Assembly: GCA_019915135.1 (NCBI GenBank)
Contig: JAHLMK010000026.1
Coordinates: forward strand, 364,001-428,000
Origin: Strobilurus pachycystidiatus
Taxonomy: Eukaryota > Basidiomycota > Agaricomycetes > Agaricales > Physalacriaceae
DNA length: 64,000 nt
Direction: 5' to 3'
Below the pieces are notes generated by a model. The model was not told the origin of the DNA and did no database searches. It saw only the letters and a list, made by a program, of their open reading frames with translations. This document shows positions 26,501-35,827 of the stretch, one piece after another. Each line of letters starts with the position of its first letter. Position 1 is the stretch's first letter. Made by a program: the position numbers and the translations under genes.

Positions 26501-26670
26501 GAGGGTTGAAGGGTTGAAGAAGGTACAGAAGAGATTTGGGAAGAAATGGAATATTGGTGGGTATAAGGGGTATATTGTGTGGGCTGCCCATAAGTTACAG
26601 GTCGTGCTGGAGTGCCAGCCCAGTATGGTACACTAGTATTTACAAAGCGGAAGTCATGGGGGTACGACAC
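23522..26670 (-). CDS. Agaricomycete-type protein, possible P-element/THAP9-like transposase core
   Basis: Three exons fit: 26670-26125, 26074-25093 and 25038-23522, with 50- and 54-bp introns, giving about 1,015 residues without internal stops. The N-terminus is Pro/Ser/Tyr-rich and contains a CPSCERT motif. The middle has MWAISSDGD (possible catalytic Asp), a CCEHVHKLASIK segment and TMDFDYKHIFKRLCTLL. The third exon has GDDVLETLFGRVRMIGGHSP and VDHITPGHWKG. The order Asp, D-x-KH-x-FKR, then LE-x-LFG-x-VR resembles P-element/THAP9 transposases (DPKH.FK and E.FFG..R), but this is an inference from motif spacing. No in-frame ATG opens the frame; a GTG follows GCCACC at the start. The terminal TAA directly abuts a GTGAGT donor, so the true end may lie further downstream. 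Confidence 0.5.
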
Positions 26671-28051
26671 GGTGGCAGGAAGCTGGGCTGTGATGTGATG
26701 TCCTCGGAGTCAACGCGGCAGGAGCGCGCAGACGGGAACGCGACGATTGAGTTGTTGCCAAGTTGTTGAGATGGATGAAGACGTTGATAAAGACGGACAC
26801 GCGACAAAAATGATCATTCCGTCCGACCGCCTGGGTCACCGGCCATCAACGGCATCACGTTCAAATCCACGCTCGCGTGGCATTCACTCATGTTTCCGAT
26901 TCTGATCTTGTCCACCTCTTGCTCACGATCATGAACACTGACTTCGGCTCGTCCCTCATGGTCCCCGTGGCCGCGGAGGCAGAGTTCATTAGTGATGCAC
27001 CTGTGCCGCGTAGCGATGATTCCCCTTTGCCGAGTGTGAGACTAACCACGAGCTTATGCTTACATTTTGCGAGGTTCTTGATTCTGGCACCGTCTCCATG
27101 TGAATGAGTTAGTCTCGAGGCCAGACGGTCGCCAACAAGATACTCGATGACAGTCGATTGAGTACCTGGGATCTTTGCCAGAGGGCTGATCGGACCGGAC
27201 TGGCGAAGTGACTGGAGTCGAGTCTATGAATGAGTCCAGTTCCACGCTTAGCTGGCTTGTGATAACCGCTATCATACGTTTCACTGGCGGAGACCACAAT
27301 TCAAACCCAGTTACGACAAGACAAGGGTTCTTTGACGGACCAGATGGTAAACGTGCTCAGCCACGATGATGAACAGGTATGCATGGATCCCCCGGAAGGA
27401 CTGCCATTTGCTCGTTCCTGCCAGACTTTTGAAGGGACTGCCAGCAGTGGAAGGCCTCACTCCTACTCCAATTCCCACGAGGCTGCCGCGCTTTGGATGA
27501 GCCTTGGGTTAATTCAGTTTTTGGCGGTTGCGTTTCGCATGTGCTCCTCTGCATACATCATCGTAACACCGTGGGACGAGACTTTGACGTTTCAAGTCAA
27601 ACGAGCTCCCCAAATGCATCATAACAAGAACACTATCATCAGCACGGCGATGTGCGAAATTAGCTGGGAGTCATGGCTGAAATGCGAGCTCCAGGTGCAG
27701 TCCCCTACGTCCCGATTTGTTTGTTGGCGTTTAATTCATACGCTTCATGAAGGTGGCGGACTAGGTATCACATTGGACTCCCCTATTTCGATGCTCAGTT
27801 GGGATGCCCAATCTCCGCAGATCGAGCAATGCACTACACACCCTCAATTAAATAGCAGCATTACTTATTCTTCGATGCTCAGTCTCATCACATTGAAGCC
27901 TCACCTTCTGAGTGCCTCACCTTCTGAGTGCCTCATGTAGTTTGTTGCCGTATGTGGCGCGTACTTCTCGGAGAGACTGACGCCGTAAAGCTACAGCTCC
28001 GCCTTGAAAACTAGTCGCGCTGGTGTCTTCAGTACAGATTGAACTGCCACC
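26671..28051. other. Intergenic region
   Basis: A 202-codon plus-strand frame (27332-27940) has no recognised domain and no homologue I can recall, so I do not call it a gene. A 16-bp unit, CCTCACCTTCTGAGTG, is tandemly duplicated at 27899-27930. Confidence 0.35.
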
Positions 28052-28646
28052 ATGCCTTCCTACGGGGGGCTATGCTCCCAATTCAAAGCCGAGTATGCCA
28101 TCATGGATCGCGTCGGTCTCAAAGAAGCCATATACAATGGCACCATTAAGATCGCCTCCCTCGCCAATCTCTACAACACTTTCTTCAGGAACGTTGAGGG
28201 TTTGATATCTTGCATGGGCGTGATACTGTGAGTCTACCTTCAGTTGAGTAGAGATTACTCAGCCTTCGTCAGGGTGTCTAGTGGCAACCGTATGCGCTCC
28301 ATCATTGACGATATCATACTCGAAAGCAACTCTGCGTATTGTCCGGCCCTTGCCGTGGCAATGCGCCTCGTGCAACTGCACTGCAACGCAAACTTTGTTT
28401 GACAAACCCTGAGACCATGGTCGACTCTGGCTGGCCACCTTGCCTTCATCTTGCTGCTAGTTCGTTCGGAGGTGATGTGGTTCATCCACCGCTACGGGGT
28501 TGATGTTGATCTACGGTAAGGTACTAATATTGTAAGGTATACCCAACTAAATTATGTATAGCCCCCTACAGGAACCTGAGAGTCATTATGGGCTGCATCC
28601 CCGTCAAGGCACCCCATTTGCATCTGGAAACGCCTATATATCTTAA
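28052..28646 (+). pseudogene. Small unrecognised two-exon gene with two in-frame stops
   Basis: A strong start context (GCCACCATGC) at 28052 begins MPSYGGLCSQFKAEYAIMDR. The frame runs open to 28515 except for TGA at 28229-28231 and TGA at 28400-28402. An intron (28516-28561, GTAAGG..TATAG, 46 bp, containing ACTAAT) then joins it in frame to a last exon ending at TAA 28644-28646. The total is about 180 codons. Reading through both TGAs gives continuous protein-like text such as RSIIDDIILESNSAYCPALA and VRSEVMWFIHRYGVDVDL. I do not recognise a family. Confidence 0.5.
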
Positions 28647-29549
28647 GTCAACTTCAGTCAAATGAAAGTATCTTCAAGCACTGAAAGCTAAAAAGCCATA
28701 AAAGCGATTTAAGACAAGGTTATCTGAAACATGGACTTGAAAGTACTCAAAAGCGTAACATAAGCATCTGCTGGCAGTGCACAAGCACATAAAAGTATAT
28801 GCATCAGATAACCTTGTCTTAAGTCATCTTGACAACACTGCCAAGTCTGCTTCGGAGTGCTTTCAAAGTGGTACACAGGCAACTTGAAGACCATTCAATG
28901 TACTCCGCAAATACCTTCAATATATCTTGGGACATATGTTACCGAGAACCTTGTCTTCATTTGACTTCATTGTACCTATACAGCTCTTTCATGATAACTG
29001 TGTAGCGCTGCCAATGTGTATTCAAGCATGTGTATACAAAAACCTTGTCTTCATGCAACTTCACTCTGCTTTTACTATGCTTGCATCGTAACTCTATAAT
29101 ACTTGCACGGTATCTTTGCAGTGCTTGTATCTCTCCCTCAAAGTACTTGCATAATGTTTCTACAACACTTTGAGTACACTTTTATTATGCTTGTCTTGTG
29201 CTTTCACTGCATGTGTACTGTACCTTCCAAATGCTTGTCATCTACTTGTATTGGAGTTGGCAGCTACCTCGATTGCACTTGCAATACATCTTACAAACAC
29301 TTGCAGTGCACCGAAGAACCAACTTTAGGACACTATACATGCCAATAGCAAATACTACCAAATTGCTTACAATCTCACAATAATCATAATAGATACAGCA
29401 AATCCCTCAAAATCACACAATGATAATAATGCCAAAAAACTGATGATATTCCCAATGAGTGCCTACTTACTAACTACTGGTAATTAAGAACAATGCAATA
29501 TTATGATTAGTGCTAATGATGTAGAAAAGAATGACAATGATGATGAGGA
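28647..29549. repeat. AT-rich repeat tract with foldback and recurring words
   Basis: This tract has no gene. It contains a perfect 19-bp inverted repeat (28709-28727 and 28804-28822), and AACCTTGTCTT recurs near 28810, 28950 and 29043. Many CTTGCA, CTTGTA and TACTTG words lie between 28.9 and 29.3 kb. Such short words in both orientations resemble subterminal repeats of CACTA/Plavaka-type elements, so this may be a non-autonomous element. Its ends could not be fixed. The last 200 bp before the DUF6532-type gene are A-rich with no feature. Confidence 0.45.
28709..28822. repeat. 19-bp perfect inverted repeat, 76-bp spacer
   Basis: TTAAGACAAGGTTATCTGA (28709-28727) is matched exactly by its reverse complement at 28804-28822. 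The size and symmetry fit a MITE-like foldback. Confidence 0.85.
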
Positions 29550-31249
29550 TTAGGCAGAAGCGACGGACGCCTCCAAAGCAGCAAAGTTCAAAGAGCCCAT
29601 CGCATGAGAGACAGTGGATTCCAGAAGGAAGGTCTTGTTCGTATGGATGCTAGCAAAAGATATCAGAATGACAATAGAGCTGAAGAAGACAACTCACAGC
29701 ATATCCTTGAATAAGGCAGACTGAATGGAAGCAATGAACTTGGGAGCCTGAGACTTCACATGCTCCAAACCAGCTAGATGATAAAAGTAGCGAACCGAAG
29801 AATCCTCTTTGAAGTCGGTGCGACGCATGGTACCATCGCGCCATTCTTCAAGAGCATGTTCAATCTAGACTCATCATGAGATGACTGACAGTGAAGTGAT
29901 CAAAGAAACTCACAGCAGTCATAGTCAAGGCCATGAAGACAGTGGGCAACTTCTGAAGTTCAATGAGAGTTCGGAACATTTCAGAGTTGGCCTTACCCCG
30001 GCCCTCCATGAACAGAGCGCGGGGCACAGCCTCGAAAAACCCAGCCTGAAAGGGCATATTGTTATCAAAGGTCCTTTTCTGGAAAGGATGTTAGCTATAA
30101 GGTAATACAAATAACTAGACCTTACCAGGATATCCAAGCCACCGAACTTATAAGCCTCAGTCTTGATGAACCAGGAAATGACCTCAACAATCTCAGTCGG
30201 GCGCATGGACCCCGGAATGCCCAAAGCGGACAGTTGCTCACGCGCAACCCGAATGATCGCATTCATGAGCTGGCCGCGAGCATACGTGACCTAACAATTC
30301 ATGAAGCAAGCTCACATAAGAAAAGCAGCAAACGTACCCAAATGAGAAGCTTTTGCCATTTGTTCGGGGACTTCTGGAGGCGCTCCCAGGTTGCGAGGAG
30401 TTCAGGGTCAGCACCCGGAGCAGTGGCGGCCTCCTTGATAACGTCCGCTGCATGACTGAGACGATTAAGGGGACCCGGATACGGAGTACGGGTGGCAGTG
30501 ACGACAACCATGTGCTTCTTACTCTGCACACCGAGACATTGAGAGGCAGGAGAGATCTGGCTAGCGGTGACCTTGGCGCTCTTGTTGGGCATCTGCTCCT
30601 CTTCGTCGTCGCTGTCATGGTTGCGACGACCGCGGCCTCGTTTGGCAGTCTTGCGAGGTGTGACGAATGGATTGTCAGAAGCAACGGTCCGTAGCGTAGT
30701 CAGAAGAATGTTGTAAGCAAGTAAAGCAAATGTAACATATGATTGCGTCAGACGACTGATCATACTCGACTGGGTCACTAGAGGCGACTGGAATGTCGTC
30801 CTCAACGTCGGAGGAAGCGGGCAGTCTGTCAGCCTCGGCGTCCTCATCGTCCTCGCCGCCTGCATCAGTGACAACAGGAGGAGGCGCTGCATCATATTAG
30901 CGGGATATAGCAAAGTCACAGAGGGAAATATACCTTGATGCTCGCCTGCGAGGGCAGCGAGCTCATTGTCACTTTCCTCTTCCGCCGCAAGCAGTGCAGC
31001 GTTGCGTTTCCGAATGGCTGTTAAACACTGTTAGCCATAAAAGAAATGACAAGGAAACTACATGCCTTCTGCTTGCGCGGCCCTCTCCGCCTTCTTCAGA
31101 GCGGCAGCGGCGCGCGCGCTCTTCTCCTTCTGGGCAGCGGAAGCAACGGCGGGAGACGATGATTTACCACCCGTGTGCATGACAGCGGGGGCGCGAGTAG
31201 GGGCGCGAGTACGACCTGTGTGCAAGACAGCAGGCGCAGGAGACGGCAT
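29550..31249 (-). CDS. DUF6532-type protein
   Basis: The start is ATG 31249 (MPSPAPAVLHTGRTRAPTRA) and the stop is TAA 29550-29552. An Ala/Lys-rich then acidic N-terminal half (GGEDDEDAEADRLPASSDVE, GRGRRNHDSDDEEE) is followed by VTYARGQLMNAIIRVAREQL, KTEAYKFGGLDIL, KRTFDNNMPFQAGFFEAVPR and IEHALEEWRDG. These match the pattern I know for the Agaricomycete DUF6532 domain, whose function is unknown. Most introns are about 45-50 bp with GT-AG ends; the one near 30.7 kb is not fully resolved. No premature stop is needed, in contrast to many neighbours. The acidic and basic blocks suggest a nuclear, chromatin- or nucleic-acid-associated protein, but that is inference. The gene sits head-to-tail with the split gene upstream. 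Confidence 0.65.
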
Positions 31250-31584
31250 GGTACGGTGAGCAGAGAGGCGGTACGAGGACGAGAAAGAAAAAGTAAAAAG
31301 GAATGTGGGGGGAAGAAGTAAAGAACGACGCACCATACAAACAGCCTTATATATCCTTTGATCTCAGGGTTCGCTACTTACCCTGCAATCAAACGCGTGC
31401 ACGGACCACGCCAATTCACACAATTCACAGAGTGGGACGATAATGGCAAGAAATTGAATGCATTATTGCCACGGAGGGCACGGCGCTGTAGCGGATACAC
31501 AAGATATTGGAGATAATTGCACAAGATAAAAAAAATTGGCGGCGCTCATAGCACGTCACATGAACAAAGGCCAAGACTGGCAAG
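31250..31584. other. Intergenic gap between two minus-strand genes
   Basis: The gap holds the 5' flank of the DUF6532-type gene and the 3' flank of the gene upstream. No TATA box or repeat stands out. Confidence 0.4.
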
Positions 31585-34500
31585 CTAATGAGCGGAGGGA
31601 GAGCAGCAGTGAGGGAGGACAGGCGGCCGATTGAACACCTCGCAAAAGAGGGTTATATACCAGTACGCAATATTGTACTCGGCATCCCGGAGAGCACTGC
31701 TCGAGCGTTCGATGGCCACGCTGCGTAAAGCCTCACCGGAGTCCCAGACAGTACGTGGAATATGTTCCCGAGAGTACCTCCACCCTTGCATCACCCGAAA
31801 GAGACCGAACATCGACTCACGGCGCTGCCGCGCATCCTGCGCAGCGAATCCCTCGGTTCCCCACCCACCACTGACTCTGCGCGGCACGAGCGCTACATCA
31901 AAATAGGGAATAGCGTCGAGGATTGCGGCTTCGCGATTGGCCCGCGTGTCTGCATCGAGTGGTGTCCACTCATTGGTATCGGAGCTGGGGTCCTTCAATG
32001 TGTAGAGGACGGAGTCCAAGGAGAGTATCTCCCAGCGGAAGTTCACCTCGCAAAGCTCCCACAAAATCGGTCGAGTCTCCGCTGGTGACAGTGGGGTCTG
32101 GAGTGAGACCGCTTCTCCATACCAACGGAGCGGAGCAGAGGCCATATTCACGAAATTACAGACACCCTGCGAAAGGTCAGCCTGAGAAAAGACGCAAAGT
32201 CAATAAAGGGAATACCTGTTTCTTGGAGTCCTGGAGACACTTGTTCAGAAGGTCTTGCATCTCCTGCCGCCGGTTGTATGCCTTCGAACCCGGCTGTAGT
32301 GCATCATGCGTCTCTATCGTCATGATTGAACGCCATTGCTGTGAGCTGAAGACGTCCAACGACAGAGCCGTGATGCGATAGATCAGCACGCGCCAAAGCT
32401 TCACGAGAATCCGGAGCTGCCCACTGATGGTCTCATCATCCTTCGAACTGACAAGAAGGTTCGGGTCCGGTAGCGCGTAACCTTGTCTTGTACCGGGCCA
32501 GGGCTTGCGAGTTTGCGAGACGAGCCCCGCTTTACTGACAGCAGCTGCTGCATCGGCCCAAGCAGGTATGGAGTCGGGCATCAAGGGCGTGGAGACGTCT
32601 ACGAACTTGTCGCGGTTGGGTTGCGGAGGAGCTCTGTTAGGGCGACGAGATGGCTCTTTCGTGCCGCGTGGACTAGAGGTTGGATCTGCAAGAATCTGTC
32701 AGCCGATAACTAGATAGCTAATTAAAAAAAATGCTTACAAGGTGATGTGCGTAAATTCTTAGAGACCGTGGTCGTCACCTTTGCGGAGCTGGAGGAGAGG
32801 CGAGACATAGACGATGAAGGTGTAGATGACAATGGGATGGGAGGCGTAGTCGATGATGGTGTGGATGATGAGGAAATGGCGACAGACACGGACATGGACG
32901 AGTAAGAGCTCATCATTTCGGAGACGTGTTTGTACATGGCGGCGTAACGCCGCATGATGTCGAGCGACTCGCCGGCAAAAATGGGTGAGAAGGGAGGATC
33001 GGCCTCACACCAGAAATCTTCCTCTGCCCAAGGAGCGGCAGCGGGAAGGACGGTTTCGTCAAGCCATTCGGTGCAAGTGATGCCAACTTTGAGGTCTAGA
33101 GGGCGAACAAGCCAAACTGGGATCCCGCACTATTCCAATGGTTAGTTGCAACTCACGAAACAAAGAACAATCATGCGCACCTTGTGAAGATTCTCTGCCA
33201 CTGTCAAATCAAAGGTGAGGGCTCCCACCGTTCTTGTCATATCCATGCGTCATGACACAGGATCGGACCGGATTTCCGACTTACTCAGCCAGTCACGCGT
33301 CTCCTCGTGACCCCCTTAATCATCCATCCTCGCCAAGGCTTGCCAAGTCCAGCCGGGCCGCCCGGACCTCCGCACGTGATCCTTTACTCAGCATCGCTAC
33401 CGCCAAACTTGCCATACCCTTGACCCAGACCATGCTGCCCTTTGCCCAATACATGTGGACCTCCGCTTGTTATCTTACTTATCTCCTTATGCATCTACCT
33501 ACTCAGTCCAGTATTTAAGCGCTTGTACTTTACCTATGTTTCCTCAGTTCGAATATCAACTTAGACGCTCCAGTCTAGTCTTCATCTCTTCTTCTTGTCT
33601 GAACTCAACTTGCGGAACTCCGCTCGTTGGCTAAGACTTACATTCTCCAACTCGCGTTGTCCTTACGGACCTCCGAGCTCATCTCTTGTCTCCTTCCTCC
33701 GGGTTTGCTCTTCCTTGGCGGACCCCCGGATTCAAGGCTCGACTCAAGGGACCAACCTGCTGAACGCAGGCAGCCCTGGTTCCGGACCACCGACAATCCT
33801 CAAGACCGGGCCCCCTGCAACTCTCACCACAACCGAGGGATAGCCGGACTACCGCTTGACGGGGATCCATAGGGTTGCAGGTGTGGAAACACGTGCCAAT
33901 ACAGAATAGGTAAACCTTTTACCTTTTCTTTCTTTTAAACACTTCTACGCTTATTCTTTCACAGGCTCGGAGCACCGCTTGTGCTGTGCTTACCGAGAAA
34001 TCCGGTTTCGGACATCCGCTTGACTTGGTCTGGGGCACGGTCTTAACAGTTCTCGCAACAGAGACCGTCCCCTCGCCGGGTGTGGAACCGTAACACGGTT
34101 CAGGCAGATTATAATATCGATAGCGGACGACGGTGAACCAGACGACTCGGCCCAACAGTTCGAGAGCAACGCGAGCCGTATGACAATACAGCGCCAACGC
34201 CTCGGGGAAGGAAGAGACGAGATTCAAACGCTGAGTGAGATACTTGAGGCGGGGCTGGAGCGTGCATAAGACTCGGTCGGTGCGCGCGGGAGCTTGGCGC
34301 TCATCTTCCAGCATGGACTTGACACGCCACAGGGTGGTGAAAGTCGCCTCTGAGATCTCCAGGCGCAGGTGTTGGCTCAACCGCCCGACATTCCGTGACA
34401 TACAAGCGTCCTGTTCGCAGACGAAGTCCTTGGCCTCATCGGGGGTATACCACAGAGCGTCGTTATTGGCGGCGACCCGCTTATCGGGGTGCGGCACGCA

Positions 34501-34923
34501 GGACAGGTGAGGTACGCGTTCATCGAAATACTGGGGGTGCAACAGAGGGTCGTCCTGCCCAAATCGGTAGTTGCGGCGCAGGCAAACATGCCGTTCACCA
34601 ATCAGGAGGTCGGCGGGGATGTAGTCGGCGTTGGGTGTGGTCACGAAGACGCCATGGGAGGCAAAGACGCGCCCGAGCCGCCCGTTATACGACTCTATGG
34701 TGGACTCAGCGTTGGACTCAGCGTCGGACTCGATGTTGGACTCCGCGTCGGACTCCATGTCAGATCTGGCACAAGACCGAGACCGAACAGCAGATGCAAG
34801 ATCGTGCTGTAGCACTAGATGCAAGATCGTAGTGCGCCGGAGCGAAGTGGTGGGCGGGCGGGTTCGAGTTTGCTGGGGTGGCGATGGTTGAGCGATGGGA
34901 TTGATGTTGAGATTATCGATCAT
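31585..34923 (-). pseudogene. Agaricomycete-specific protein split by a solo LTR
   Basis: The start is probably ATG 34923 (MIDNLNINPIAQPSPP); the stop is next to 31585. The N-terminal part (34923-34049) is a Ser/Glu/Asp repeat followed by FGQDDPLLHPQYFDERVPHL and LGRVVWFTVVRYRYY. The part beyond 33229 reads VGALTFDLTVAENLHK, then GIPVWLVRPLDLK, followed by a Ser/Thr-rich linker and ETRPILWELCEVNFRWEI. The phrase ending in GIPVW(L/F)VRP is common in a lineage-specific Agaricomycete family of unknown function. An 814-bp LTR lies exactly between ARTV and GALTF. With the LTR and one TSD copy removed, the reading frame is uninterrupted across the join. With the LTR present, translation runs about 43 codons into it and stops at 33919. 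Introns on the C-terminal side (about 50 bp) are regular and free of stops. Confidence 0.7.
33235..34048 (+). mobile_element. Solo LTR, 814 bp, with 5-bp target duplication
   Basis: It begins TGTCATATCC and ends GGTCTTAACA (TG..CA, TGT..ACA), flanked on both sides by GTTCT (33230-33234 and 34049-34053). Inside, a TATTTAAG TATA-like box lies near 33512, so the LTR points along the plus strand, antisense to the gene it interrupts. A pyrimidine-rich tract lies near 33925-33960. No internal gag/pol sequence and no second LTR are present, so this is a recombined solo LTR. The superfamily cannot be told from the LTR alone. Confidence 0.85.
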
Positions 34924-35827
34924 CCTATTTGTCACTAAGGCTGATGCACGACAGGACCAAACATGGTCCGTGCGCACGATCAAGTCCGGTTCCCGTCTGA
35001 GTCAAGTTTCCCACCACCCGCCCACGCCGCTAGACCTGGCCTCGAGACTTCTGCGCCGCCCGTCGAGCACACTGCTCCGCCCCCGGACCGCCGTATATCG
35101 TATTCTGTCTTGCACAAATACGATTCGCATGTACTCTGTCTTGCACAAGTACCTTTTCGCATTTTTGGCCGTACTCTGTCTTGCACAAGTACACTGGCAC
35201 TCTCTCAACGCAGACTCCGTCGCTCCGGTAAGCGTCATTTCCTCCTTCTTTTGCCCGCTCGCTCGCCAGTGCCCATGCCCGCCGTTTGCGCTCCTTTGGC
35301 CCGCCTCCCCGTAGTATCTACTTACTGACAAATCAATGTTTTTCAAGATCTCTTTCGTCTCTGTGGGTCCGTCGTTCCCCTCCTCCTGCGGTAAGTTACC
35401 CTGTCACACCGGTTCGAGCACATATTTATCGCATCTTTTACAGGATATTCCACCGATTGTCATCTCGTCGTCCCGCGCTGCTCAGAATCAAATTTGTACG
35501 TGTCATTCTCCACCTTCGCGTATCTTCTCCGGCCCTCTTGACGCGGCGGCTGGCTTTGTCGATCAAAGGGCCGACCTTGAGCCTACTTCCAACGCCAGCC
35601 GCAGCGCCGAGATGGCAGGGCAGGCTCACGCTAGACTCCCAAATTTTCACGTCAAGTGCTGATTAGTTTTTTGCAGCGCATCTCAATTCACGTATAGTCC
35701 CGCAGCTCTTACACACACTCGACCCCAATTCTCTTTGATTTCGCATGTAAGTTGCACTTTTTTATTCCTTTCGCATGCGTAACTGATGCTGTACAAGCCT
35801 TGTCCCTACGCGCCTACTATCTCTGCT
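34924..35827. promoter_or_regulatory. Divergent intergenic region with three repeated 22-bp boxes
   Basis: The region lies between the minus-strand split gene and the plus-strand Plavaka gene. A 22-bp box with core CTGTCTTGCACAA and GTA..TAC ends occurs at 35100-35121, 35131-35152 and 35171-35192. The last two copies are identical; the first differs at two positions. The boxes could be operators or subterminal binding sites for a transposase. The remainder to 35827 shows no gene. Confidence 0.5.

Noticed and set aside
27332..27940. 202-codon plus-strand open frame
   Set aside because: There is no known motif, no splice context and no promoter signal. It was left as unassigned.
28709..29060. 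CRISPR-like array from recurring AACCTTGTCTT
   Set aside because: Copies are few, irregularly spaced and in both orientations, and the DNA is clearly eukaryotic.
34395..34891. Plus-strand Arg- and Ser/Asp-rich frames
   Set aside because: They are shadows of the Ser/Asp/Glu repeat coded on the minus strand in the split gene.
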